Below, in pieces: positions 6,021 through 12,823 of a DNA stretch of 16,353 bases; position 1 is the stretch's first letter, and the number at the start of each line of letters is the position of its first letter. The translations under genes and the position numbers were made by a program. Below the pieces are notes generated by a model. It had not been told where the DNA came from and made no database searches. It saw only the letters and a list, made by a program, of their open reading frames with translations. The DNA is taken from the NCBI GenBank assembly GCA_023433185.1, contig JAEZEN010000018.1, positions 1 to 16,353 of the forward strand, written 5' to 3'. The DNA is from Pseudomonadota bacterium (GTDB taxonomy: Bacteria; Pseudomonadota; Alphaproteobacteria; Rhizobiales; Kaistiaceae).

Positions 6021-8027
6021 ATGCCCGACCCGAGCCCCCGCCGATCCCAGTTCCTCCCGGGCCTCGCTGCAATGGCGATGCTGGGGGCCATCGCCACGGC
6101 GCCCGCGGCGGCAGCGCCGGCGAACACGATCATCGTCATGGATGGCTCGGGCTCGATGTGGGGCGAGATCGACGCCCGCATCAAGCTCGAGGTCGCCCGC
6201 GAGACGGTGGCCGCGGTGCTCGGCGGCATCGCACCGTCCCAGTCGCTCGGCCTCATGGCCTACGGCCACCGCGTACGCGGCGATTGCAGCGACATCGAGC
6301 TGATCGTGCCGCCCGCGCCGGGCACCGCCGGGGCGATTCTCGCTGCCGTGGCGGCGATGCGTTTCCAGGGCAAGACGCCCCTCAGCGAGGCGGTGCGCCA
6401 GGCGGCAGAGGCGCTGCGGAGCGGCGAGGAGCCGGCAACCGTCGTTCTGATCACCGACGGAATCGAGACCTGCGACGCCGATCCCTGCGCCGTGGCGAGC
6501 GAACTCGAGGCTGCCGGCGTCGACTTCACCGCCCATGTGATCGGCTTCGGACTGACCCGGGACGAAGGTGCCCAGGTCGCCTGCATCGCCGAGAACACCG
6601 GCGGCCGCTACATGGCGGCTGGGGACGCCGCGAGCCTTACCGAGGCGTTGACCGCGGCGGTGATGGAGACGGCGCCCCCGCCCGACGCGCCGCCCCCGGC
6701 GCGCGCCCGCCACTACCCCGGCGCCGAACTGATGCCCCAGGCGGCCCTCGCCCCGACCGGCGGCTCGACCGGCGAGGACGCGCCCTACCCGGCCGACATC
6801 GACTTCCCGGCCGACGGAACGATCGCGGCCTGCCGCGCCGCCTGCGAGGCCGACGCGGCCTGCGGCTCCTGGCGCTACGAGCCCGCCTGCAGCTACTTCG
6901 TCGACCATGCGCGCTGTTTTCTTTTCTCGTCGGCAACCGAGTTCTGGGTCAACTTCTACGCCGCCGACGAGGGCTGGGCCTCGGGCATGAAACCCGGCGT
7001 CGCCGGTCTCGTCCGCCCCTATGTCCCGATCGGGGCGACCGACATCGGCGTGCGCCTCGCGGTGCCGGACGCGGTAGCGCCCGGCGCCGAGTTCACCGTG
7101 CTGTGGCAAGGGCCCGGCAACAGCGGCGACTGGGTCGATCTCGTCGCCCCGGGCCATGACGGGATCGGCGGGGAGCTCTCCTACTTCCGGGTCGACGACA
7201 CCGTCGAAGCCGGCGACGCGCCCGAGGGCGCAGGCACGCTGACGGCGCCGCCCGAGCCCGGCACCTACATGCTCCGCTACGTGCTCGGCCGCAGCGTCGA
7301 CCAGCGGGTCGTCCATGCGGTGCCGCTCCTGGTCGGCGGTCCGGCGGGCGTGGCAGCCACGCCCCCCGATACAGCGGGCGGCGGCCACGGTGCCCTCGCG
7401 GCGGCAAGCGGCCCGGTCGAGGTGACGTTCAGGGTGGACACCGGCGCGATGGAGCTTGGCGTCTCGTGGTCCGCCATCCCGGTGCCGGGGCAGGACCTGC
7501 CGCCCGAGGCCTGGGCCATGCAGGAGCCGATCTACGGCCCGGTCACCGAGCTGTTCCTGCCCGGCCTCTACGACGTGACCGGCGACGCCGGCGACACTGT
7601 CTTCTTCGGGAGGGTCGAGATCACGCCCACGGGGCCGAACGACTTCGTCATTCCGTACTCCGAAACGCTCAGCCCGGCCGGCGAGGACGCGGACGGCTTC
7701 GAGGAGGGCCATGTCTGCCCCGGCCCGGACACCTGCCGGATCGAGGATCGCATCGGTCTCGGCTTCACGCTGCCCGGGGGCTGGGCGTCGGACACGCCGT
7801 TCCTCGCCGAGACCGCGGCCGGGGTGGTCGCGGCCCGGCCGAGCGTCACCTTCAACGCCCTCGGCGGCGACCAGATGCTGGTCCTCAACCCGCTCCAGTG
7901 GCTCGAGAGCAACGGCACCTGCACCGAGAGCGCCGCCGGGCCGCTCTGCATCTTCGGCCCGCCCGACGGCGCTTCGCTTGCCGCGCTCGCCGTGATCCTG
8001 CCGAGCCTAACCTACGCGCCGAACTGA
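6021..8027 (+). CDS. Exported von Willebrand factor A domain protein with PAN/apple-like and C-terminal beta domains
   Basis: This 668-residue secreted or periplasmic protein has a signal peptide of PRR, a hydrophobic core and an alanine-rich cleavage region near residue 32. A vWA domain follows at about 36-220 with an intact MIDAS start, DGSGSM (41-46), and later VVLITDGIETCD. Residues about 235-335 hold a Cys-rich stretch (CRAACEADAACGSWRYEPAC, then a Cys in RCFLF) resembling a PAN/apple domain. A beta-rich domain (about 350-450) contains VLWQGPGNSGDWVDLV, found in other vWA proteins of this kind, and a last domain of about 200 residues has paired cysteines. ATG 6021 is chosen because GAGGA lies 10 nt before it and the signal peptide then begins normally; an earlier in-frame ATG at 5907 would spoil it and lie upstream of the presumed promoter. 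It is probably a metal-dependent binding protein of the envelope; its ligand is unknown. Confidence 0.87.
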   Translation: MPDPSPRRSQFLPGLAAMAMLGAIATAPAAAAPANTIIVMDGSGSMWGEIDARIKLEVARETVAAVLGGIAPSQSLGLMAYGHRVRGDCSDIELIVPPAPGTAGAILAAVAAMRFQGKTPLSEAVRQAAEALRSGEEPATVVLITDGIETCDADPCAVASELEAAGVDFTAHVIGFGLTRDEGAQVACIAENTGGRYMAAGDAASLTEALTAAVMETAPPPDAPPPARARHYPGAELMPQAALAPTGGSTGEDAPYPADIDFPADGTIAACRAACEADAACGSWRYEPACSYFVDHARCFLFSSATEFWVNFYAADEGWASGMKPGVAGLVRPYVPIGATDIGVRLAVPDAVAPGAEFTVLWQGPGNSGDWVDLVAPGHDGIGGELSYFRVDDTVEAGDAPEGAGTLTAPPEPGTYMLRYVLGRSVDQRVVHAVPLLVGGPAGVAATPPDTAGGGHGALAAASGPVEVTFRVDTGAMELGVSWSAIPVPGQDLPPEAWAMQEPIYGPVTELFLPGLYDVTGDAGDTVFFGRVEITPTGPNDFVIPYSETLSPAGEDADGFEEGHVCPGPDTCRIEDRIGLGFTLPGGWASDTPFLAETAAGVVAARPSVTFNALGGDQMLVLNPLQWLESNGTCTESAAGPLCIFGPPDGASLAALAVILPSLTYAPN

Positions 8028-8036
8028 CGGCGGCAG

Positions 8037-8819
8037 CTACGCCCCGAGCGCTGCGCCGCCGTCGACCACCACATCCTGCATGGTCAGGTAGCTCGACTGG
8101 TCGGAGAGGAGGAAGGCCACGACATCGGCGATCTCCTCCGACCGGGCGACGCGGCCCAGCGGCACCCCGACGCGGAAGGCGTCGAGATCGCCGCGCGTCA
8201 CCACGTCGGTGTTCGACATGGTCGACATCAGCCGCTGCACCATGCCGGTGTCGGTGACGCCGGGGGAAACACAGTTGACCCGGATGTCGTGCGGCGCGAG
8301 TTCGAGACCGGCGACGCACATGAGCTGCGCCACCGCCGCCTTCGAGGCGCAGTAACCGCCCTGGCGGACGCGCGGGGTCCGCGCCGCGGTCGAGGCGACG
8401 ACGACGATCGAGCCCTGGCGACGGGGAATCATCCGCTTCGCCGCCGCCTGGACCACCAGGAGGGCGCCCTTGACGTTGACCGAGAGCATCGCGTCGAGGT
8501 CCGCCTCCGGCATTTCGGCGATCGAGCCGAACTTCTGGATGCCGACGACATGGGCGACCCGAGCGACGGGCCCGAGCTCCTGCTCGGCCCGGGCGACGAA
8601 CGCCTCGACCGCCGCACCGTCGGTGACATCGAGCCCGGCAGTGATCACCCCGCCGCCGAGGTCGGCGGCGAGCGCCTCCAGGCCTGCCCCGTCGACATCG
8701 GCCAGCGCGAGCTTCATGCCCGCCGCATGGAGCGTCCGCGCCACCCCCTCGCCGATTCCCTTGGCCGCACCGGTGACGATGCCGACCGAACCCGCCAGCC
8801 CCTTGAACCCATTCGCCAT
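8037..8819 (-). CDS. Short-chain dehydrogenase, EntA-like (2,3-dihydro-2,3-dihydroxybenzoate dehydrogenase family)
   Basis: This 260-residue SDR has TGAAKGIG (16-23) for dinucleotide binding, an aspartate at the end of the second strand (D41) favouring NAD over NADP, the NVKG motif (115-118), S143, and the catalytic Y156-x3-K160 (YCASKAA). The closest pattern I recognise is EntA/DhbA: ASTAARTPR, GLELAPHDIRVNCVSPGVTDTGM, and the C-terminal MQDVVVDGGAALGA parallel the E. coli EntA sequence. The NNAG motif, however, reads AHVVG (89-93). No enterobactin-type partner genes are nearby, so catechol synthesis cannot be claimed. ATG 8819 has AGGAAA directly upstream and starts the protein at the usual distance from the glycine motif. 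It converges on the vWA gene (9 bp between stops) and diverges from plsY. Confidence 0.88.
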   Translation of the reverse strand: MANGFKGLAGSVGIVTGAAKGIGEGVARTLHAAGMKLALADVDGAGLEALAADLGGGVITAGLDVTDGAAVEAFVARAEQELGPVARVAHVVGIQKFGSIAEMPEADLDAMLSVNVKGALLVVQAAAKRMIPRRQGSIVVVASTAARTPRVRQGGYCASKAAVAQLMCVAGLELAPHDIRVNCVSPGVTDTGMVQRLMSTMSNTDVVTRGDLDAFRVGVPLGRVARSEEIADVVAFLLSDQSSYLTMQDVVVDGGAALGA

Positions 8820-8891
8820 CTTTTCCTGCTCCCTCTGAAGGCGCCGGGAAGCTACCCGAGCCGGCGCGGGAGCGGAAGGGCGGAAAGGCGT

Positions 8892-8917
8892 GGCATGCTT
8901 GTGCACTGCCGCATGCC
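8892..8917. repeat. Inverted repeat in the SDR/plsY divergent region
   Basis: GGCATGC (8892-8898) and GCATGCC (8911-8917) are exact inverse copies around 12 bp that include the palindrome GTGCAC. The 26-bp dyad lies 73 bp before the SDR start and 69 bp before plsY, so it could be an operator for either. No regulator gene is adjacent. Confidence 0.35.
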
Positions 8918-8924
8918 GCAACGG

Positions 8925-8952
8925 TTGCCCGCCGCCCGTTCCGTCGAATAGG
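8925..8952 (+). promoter_or_regulatory. Possible promoter of plsY-dprA-sulfotransferase
   Basis: TTGCCC (8925-8930), a 16-bp spacer, and AATAGG (8947-8952) form a modest sigma-70-like element 33 bp before the plsY start. It is the only reasonable candidate seen in the 166-bp divergent gap on this strand. Confidence 0.3.
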
Positions 8953-8985
8953 TTGCCGGCTGATCGAAGCGGAGCCCGCCCCCAG

Positions 8986-9597
8986 ATGCCGTCCAGCCTG
9001 AGCCTCGTGGTGGCGCTCGCCTTCGGCTATCTGCTCGGCTCGATTCCGTTCGGCCTGCTGATCACCCGCCTTGCCGGTGCCGGCGATCTCCGGGCGATCG
9101 GCTCGGGCAATATCGGCGCCACCAACGTGCTCCGCACCGGCCGTCGCGACCTCGCCGCGGCAACCCTGGTCGCCGACTGTCTCAAGGGCACGATCGCGGT
9201 CCTCGGCGCGGCCGCGCTGTTCGGCGCCGACGGTGCGATGATCGCCGGGCTCGGGGCTTTCCTCGGCCACGTCTTCCCGGTCTGGCTCCGGTTCAAGGGC
9301 GGCAAGGGGGTTGCGACATATCTCGGTGTCCTCATCGGCCTCTGCCTGCCCAGCCCGTCGTGGCCGGCGGTGCTCGCCTTCGCGATCGTCTGGTTGGGGA
9401 CCGCCTATCTGACGCGGTACTCGTCGCTGGCAGCGCTGCTCGCCAGCCTGGTGACGCCGGTCATCCTCGTCTTCGTCTTCCACGACCGCACGGGCGGGCT
9501 GTTCGTGGTGCTGACCGCGATTCTGTGGTGGCGCCATGCCGACAACATCCGGCGCCTCGCCGCCGGCACCGAATCGCGGATCGGCGCGAAGAAATGA
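8986..9597 (+). CDS. plsY: Glycerol-3-phosphate acyltransferase PlsY
   Basis: This 203-residue integral membrane enzyme transfers the acyl group of acyl-phosphate to glycerol-3-phosphate, the first step of phospholipid synthesis in bacteria lacking or supplementing PlsB. It carries the PlsY motifs: [10 protein letters not shown] (14-23), SGNIGATN (40-47), and FKGGKGVAT (103-111), with about five hydrophobic membrane segments and a C-terminal H-x-N-I-x-R-L stretch (HADNIRRL). Length is normal. ATG 8986 follows CGGAG at 8970-8974 with a somewhat long gap; no better start fits. Its TGA overlaps the dprA start by 4 bp, so the two are translated together. Pairing of plsY with dprA is common in alphaproteobacteria. 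Confidence 0.96.
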   Translation: MPSSLSLVVALAFGYLLGSIPFGLLITRLAGAGDLRAIGSGNIGATNVLRTGRRDLAAATLVADCLKGTIAVLGAAALFGADGAMIAGLGAFLGHVFPVWLRFKGGKGVATYLGVLIGLCLPSPSWPAVLAFAIVWLGTAYLTRYSSLAALLASLVTPVILVFVFHDRTGGLFVVLTAILWWRHADNIRRLAAGTESRIGAKK

Positions 9598-10712
9598 TGG
9601 CGGCGCGTCAGGTCCCGGGCATCACGCTCAGCGACGCCCAGCGCCTCGCCTGGCTCCGCCTGATCCGCAGCGAGAATGTCGGACCGGTGACATTCCGCGA
9701 ACTGATCAACCACTTCGGGAGCGGCACCGAGGCCCTCGCCGCGGCGCCGGAGCTGGCACGGCGCGGCGGACGCTCGATCCGCATCTGTTCGGCCGACGAG
9801 GCGGAACGCGAGCTTGCCGCCCTCGCCCGGCTCGGCGGGCGGCTGGTGGCGTTGGGCGAGAGCGGCTACCCGGCGAATCTCCGCCATGTCGCCGATGCCC
9901 CGCCGCTGCTCGCCGCCATCGGCGACCCCGACATACTCGCCCGTCCGATGGTCGCCATCGTCGGCGCCCGCAACGCCTCGGTCGCCGGGCGGAAATTCGC
10001 GGCGATCCTCGCCCGGGGGCTCGGCGAGGCAGGTTACGTCGTCGTCTCGGGCCTCGCCCGCGGCATCGACGGGGCGGCTCACGAGGCGGCCCTCGCCGCC
10101 GGCACGGTCGCGGTCCTCGCCGGCGGCCTCGACCACATCTACCCGCCCGAGCACGTCCCGCTGGCCGAGCGCATAACGGCAGGCCACGGCGCGATCGTCA
10201 GCGAGATGCCACTGGGTCACGAGCCGCGAAGCCGCGACTTTCCCCGCCGCAACCGCATCATCTCGGGCATGGCGCTCGGCGTCGTCGTGGTCGAGGCGGC
10301 AGAGCGCTCCGGCTCGCTCATCACCGCCCGCCGCGCCGCCGACCAGGGGCGCCTGGTCTTCGCGGCCCCGGGCTCGCCGCTCGATCCGCGGGCCGGCGGC
10401 TCGAACCGGCTGATCAGGGACGGCGCGCACATGGTCACCGAGGTGGCCGACATCATCGCCGAGATCGACCCGATGCTGGGCCGCGGTCGGGAGGAGGCCG
10501 AAGAGCCGGCCGAGGAGCCGATCGCACCCGACGCGGTCGCCGACGACGAGCGCCAGCGGGTCATCGACGCGCTGGGACCGACGCCGGTCGAGATCGACGA
10601 GATCCTGCGCTTCACCGGCGTGCGGCCGGCGGTGGTCCACCTCGTGCTTCTCGAACTGGCGCTGGCCGGGCGGCTCGAGCGGCATGCCGGACAGCGCGTC
10701 TCGATGACATGA
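9594..10712 (+). CDS. dprA: DNA-processing protein DprA
   Basis: This 372-residue protein protects incoming single-stranded DNA and loads RecA in natural transformation; it acts in the cytoplasm. An N-terminal helical region (about 13-80, [13 protein letters not shown]) is followed by the Rossmann-like core with the DprA hallmarks AIVGARNAS (121-129), [17 protein letters not shown] (151-167), [27 protein letters not shown] (216-225) and SGSLITA. A winged-helix domain (about 318-372) ends the protein, as in many alphaproteobacterial forms. The start overlaps the plsY stop as ATGA; a second ATG 3 nt on would serve equally. Its own TGA overlaps the next start, so plsY, dprA and the sulfotransferase form one coupled unit. 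No other competence gene is in the window. Confidence 0.95.
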   Translation: MMAARQVPGITLSDAQRLAWLRLIRSENVGPVTFRELINHFGSGTEALAAAPELARRGGRSIRICSADEAERELAALARLGGRLVALGESGYPANLRHVADAPPLLAAIGDPDILARPMVAIVGARNASVAGRKFAAILARGLGEAGYVVVSGLARGIDGAAHEAALAAGTVAVLAGGLDHIYPPEHVPLAERITAGHGAIVSEMPLGHEPRSRDFPRRNRIISGMALGVVVVEAAERSGSLITARRAADQGRLVFAAPGSPLDPRAGGSNRLIRDGAHMVTEVADIIAEIDPMLGRGREEAEEPAEEPIAPDAVADDERQRVIDALGPTPVEIDEILRFTGVRPAVVHLVLLELALAGRLERHAGQRVSMT

Positions 10713-11587
10713 GGGAGCGTCCGGACAAGGGTCCCGGGCAGGGCCGGGCGAAGGACCGCGTCCGCTCCCATTTCGGCATCGATGTCGGCGGTGTCTCCAT
10801 CGCCTATTGCTACATCCGCAAGAACGCGTGCTCGGCCTGGAAGCGCCTGTTCATCGAGGAGTCGGGCGTCCCCTTCGAGCCGAACACATGGCGCCGCGAG
10901 ATCGCGTTCATGGCCGCGCGCCACGGGCTCAGGAGCATCGCCGAACTCGAGCGCCACGACCATCGCGTCGTCGTGCTCCGCGACCCGGTCGAACGCTACG
11001 TCTCGGCCTTCGTCAGCCTGATGGTCGCGCACACGCCGCCGCCGACCCGGCACCTCCGGGAGCGGGGCAGCAGGGCAATGGGCCTGCCCATCGCGGAAGC
11101 GAGCTTCGAAACGTTCCTCGAACACCAGTTGCCCGGGGCCGATCGACGCCGCACGCGCCTCGACAAGCACTTCTGGCCGCAGGCCTGGCACCTCGCGCCG
11201 ACCACCTATACCGACGTGATCGACCTCCATCGCCTCGCCCCGGCGATGAAGGCGCTGCTCGGCGAGACGCTCGGATCGCGGTATTTCGACCGTCCCGTCA
11301 ATGCCACGGCGATCGCGCCCACCTACGATGATCCGGAAGCGGCGACGCTGCCGGCGCGCATCCTGCGCGAGCGGTATCTCGAGACGGGCCGACTGCCGGG
11401 CAAGGCGAGCTTCCTCGGCGGCGGCCGTGACGCAACCATCCGGGACGCCTACGCCGAGGACGATGCCCTCTACCGGCAGTGCAGGGCGCATGGCACGACC
11501 GGTCCGGCCGGACCGATGACGCTCAGGGCGGATGGGCACGCGGCGGCAAGGCGGACCCGGAGGACAGGCCGCGGGCGCGAGCGCTGA
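10709..11587 (+). CDS. Sulfotransferase family 2 protein (carbohydrate sulfotransferase-like)
   Basis: This 292-residue protein has the two PAPS-binding elements of sulfotransferases: [14 protein letters not shown] (31-44), equivalent to the 5'-phosphosulfate loop with its K-x-x-C-S/T pattern, and [15 protein letters not shown] (87-101), the 3'-phosphate site with R-D-P-x-x-R-x-x-S. HFWPQAW (154-160) resembles the H-x-P-Q stretch of the carbohydrate sulfotransferase family (PF03567). It would transfer sulfate from PAPS to a glycan or lipid-linked acceptor. There is no signal peptide or membrane helix, so it should be cytosolic. ATG 10709 overlaps the dprA stop by 4 bp (ATGA); the first 20 residues are basic and unconserved-looking. 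No PAPS-making or glycan genes are near. The basic, low-complexity last 30 residues may be read past the true domain end. Acceptor unknown. Confidence 0.8.
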   Translation: MRERPDKGPGQGRAKDRVRSHFGIDVGGVSIAYCYIRKNACSAWKRLFIEESGVPFEPNTWRREIAFMAARHGLRSIAELERHDHRVVVLRDPVERYVSAFVSLMVAHTPPPTRHLRERGSRAMGLPIAEASFETFLEHQLPGADRRRTRLDKHFWPQAWHLAPTTYTDVIDLHRLAPAMKALLGETLGSRYFDRPVNATAIAPTYDDPEAATLPARILRERYLETGRLPGKASFLGGGRDATIRDAYAEDDALYRQCRAHGTTGPAGPMTLRADGHAAARRTRRTGRGRER

Positions 11588-11621
11588 GGTTGGCCTCAGG
11601 AAGGCGGTCAGCCGAACGGCT
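11584..11621. terminator. Small hairpins in the 33-bp convergent gap
   Basis: CTGAGG-TTGG-CCTCAG (11584-11599) folds over the sulfotransferase stop codon, and AGCCG-AA-CGGCT (11610-11621) folds at the DUF983 stop codon. Neither has a T-run. They could act weakly as terminators for the two converging transcripts. Confidence 0.35.
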
Positions 11622-12097
11622 CAGGCCGGGTCGGTGCGAAGCAGTCCCTCGGGCATGGCATCGGGGTCTTCGATGCGCGGGTCGAAGCCGTGCATGTAGA
11701 GCGCCCATTGCAGGGCGATCAGCGCCCCCTTGATCGGCCGGAGCAGCGCCAGCGTCATCACCAGCGTCAGCGGCAGCCAGATCATCATGTGCGTCATCGT
11801 CGACAGCTCGGTCGCGAGGAACACCGCGGTCATGATCGGCACGACGATGTGCCCGACCACGACCATCGTGAAGTAGGGCGGCGCATCGTCGGCACGGTGG
11901 TGGCTGAGGTCTTCGCCGCAGACGGAGCACGAAAGCGCCGACCTGAGGTAGCCGTTGAACAGGGGGCCCTCGCCGCAGTTCGGGCAGCGGCAGCGGAATC
12001 CGCGCCACATCGCCTGCCAGGAGCTGCGCTTCGGGAGGCCCAGCTGGTTCAGCTCGTCGGCGGGCTGCCACACGGTCGTCGTCGGGGATGCGGTCAT
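11621..12097 (-). CDS. DUF983 family membrane protein with zinc ribbon
   Basis: This 158-residue protein of unknown function has an N-terminal four-cysteine zinc ribbon (CPNC at 38-41 and CSVC at 57-60) and two membrane helices (about 76-96 and 103-120), exactly the DUF983 layout: W-R-G-F-x-C-x-C-P-x-C-G near the start and DAPPYF before the first helix. Position downstream of rnr fits the usual alphaproteobacterial order. The start at 12097 lacks a clear ribosome site; TTAGG-like sequence upstream is weak. It lies 97 bp beyond the RES remnant on the same strand, so it may rely on read-through or on a promoter within that gap. No biochemical role is known to me. Confidence 0.9.
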   Translation of the reverse strand: MTASPTTTVWQPADELNQLGLPKRSSWQAMWRGFRCRCPNCGEGPLFNGYLRSALSCSVCGEDLSHHRADDAPPYFTMVVVGHIVVPIMTAVFLATELSTMTHMMIWLPLTLVMTLALLRPIKGALIALQWALYMHGFDPRIEDPDAMPEGLLRTDPA

Positions 12098-12194
12098 GAT
12101 GACCGAAACTTAGGCGCACACCGCCGCCGCGACAAGCGCGCCGGGGCGCCGCGGCGAAGATGTCGCGGCCCGCCGCTCACTACCGCCGGCCGCG

Positions 12195-12778
12195 TCATTC
12201 CTTGTCGAATTCGATAAGGCCGTGGTTTCGGACGACCGCCTTTTCGATGGGGGTGTCCTGCTCGCAGAAGACGACCAGGTTGCGAGAGTTCGGCTGTCGT
12301 GCGCTGGGGACCAGGATGCCATCCGCGCCGAGAAAGGAACACGCCTCGGCGATCTGCTGGGAGCGGGGATATTCCTGTATGCGCTCGACATAGGCGAGTT
12401 GTCCGTATCGAGCGATCTCCAGGCCCAGGGCGCCGAGGGCATCGAGCCCTCGAACACCATGACCGCCTCAAGCGAAACACGCAGTTCGAGCAGCTCGTAG
12501 CGCACCTTCGACGGCGGGATCGGCTGCCCCCGATAGAGGTGGAACCGGCGTTCTGCGATCGCAGCCTTGCGCGTGTCCGACGTGTAGAGAACATCGAAAC
12601 TGCCATCGTCCCAGCGGCCGCCCGAGCGCCAGCAGGCCAGAGGGTCGGCGTGCTGTCCAACGGACCCCCAGACGATACTGCCGTAGGGGCGTTGGCGCAC
12701 CTTCTCAAGTGCGTCGAGAAGCCCCTGATCGCGGATGGAGCCGACATGCATCGCTCCGCCACCCACGCGCACCGTCAA
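12195..12778 (-). pseudogene. RES-domain protein (MbcT/ParT-like toxin family), frameshifted
   Basis: Two reading frames together give one RES-domain protein of about 194 residues. The first (12778-12447) holds GGRWDDGSFDVLYTSDTRK and AAIAERRFHLYRGQPIPPSK, with the conserved Arg and Glu. The second (12446-12195) continues LDALGALGLEIARYGQ, YVERIQEYPRS, CSFLGADGILVPSARQP and NLVVFCEQDTP, with the conserved Ser, ending IEFDKE. They join if one G is added to the run GAGGGCTC near 12446-12451, restoring VFEGLDAL. So there is a single-base deletion in a G-run, or a sequencing error. The first frame opens with TTG 12778, after an in-frame stop; ATG 12751 is an alternative, and the N-terminus may be short. 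Known RES toxins attack NAD or Prs; the usual Xre/DUF2384 antitoxin gene is absent. G+C content is visibly lower than in the neighbours, suggesting acquisition. Confidence 0.78.
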
Positions 12779-12803
12779 AGATAAGCATCCGCGTCATCTT
12801 GAC

Positions 12804-12823
12804 GCCCGGGGATAACCCCGGGC
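12804..12823 (-). terminator. Perfect hairpin at the end of rnr
   Basis: GCCCGGGG (12804-12811) and CCCCGGGC (12816-12823) pair exactly around ATAA. The stem begins at the last base of the rnr stop codon. There is no U-tract, so it may protect the 3' end or work with Rho. It separates topA-rnr from the RES gene. Confidence 0.55.

Noticed and set aside
6912..6926. T-rich stretch inside the vWA gene as a slippery frameshift site
   Set aside because: The reading frame continues with normal protein sequence on both sides, so nothing suggests a shift.
12098..12194. Possible small gene or RNA between the RES remnant and DUF983
   Set aside because: The 97-bp stretch has no ORF with a start and ribosome site and no clear stem-loop; only G+C-rich sequence is seen.
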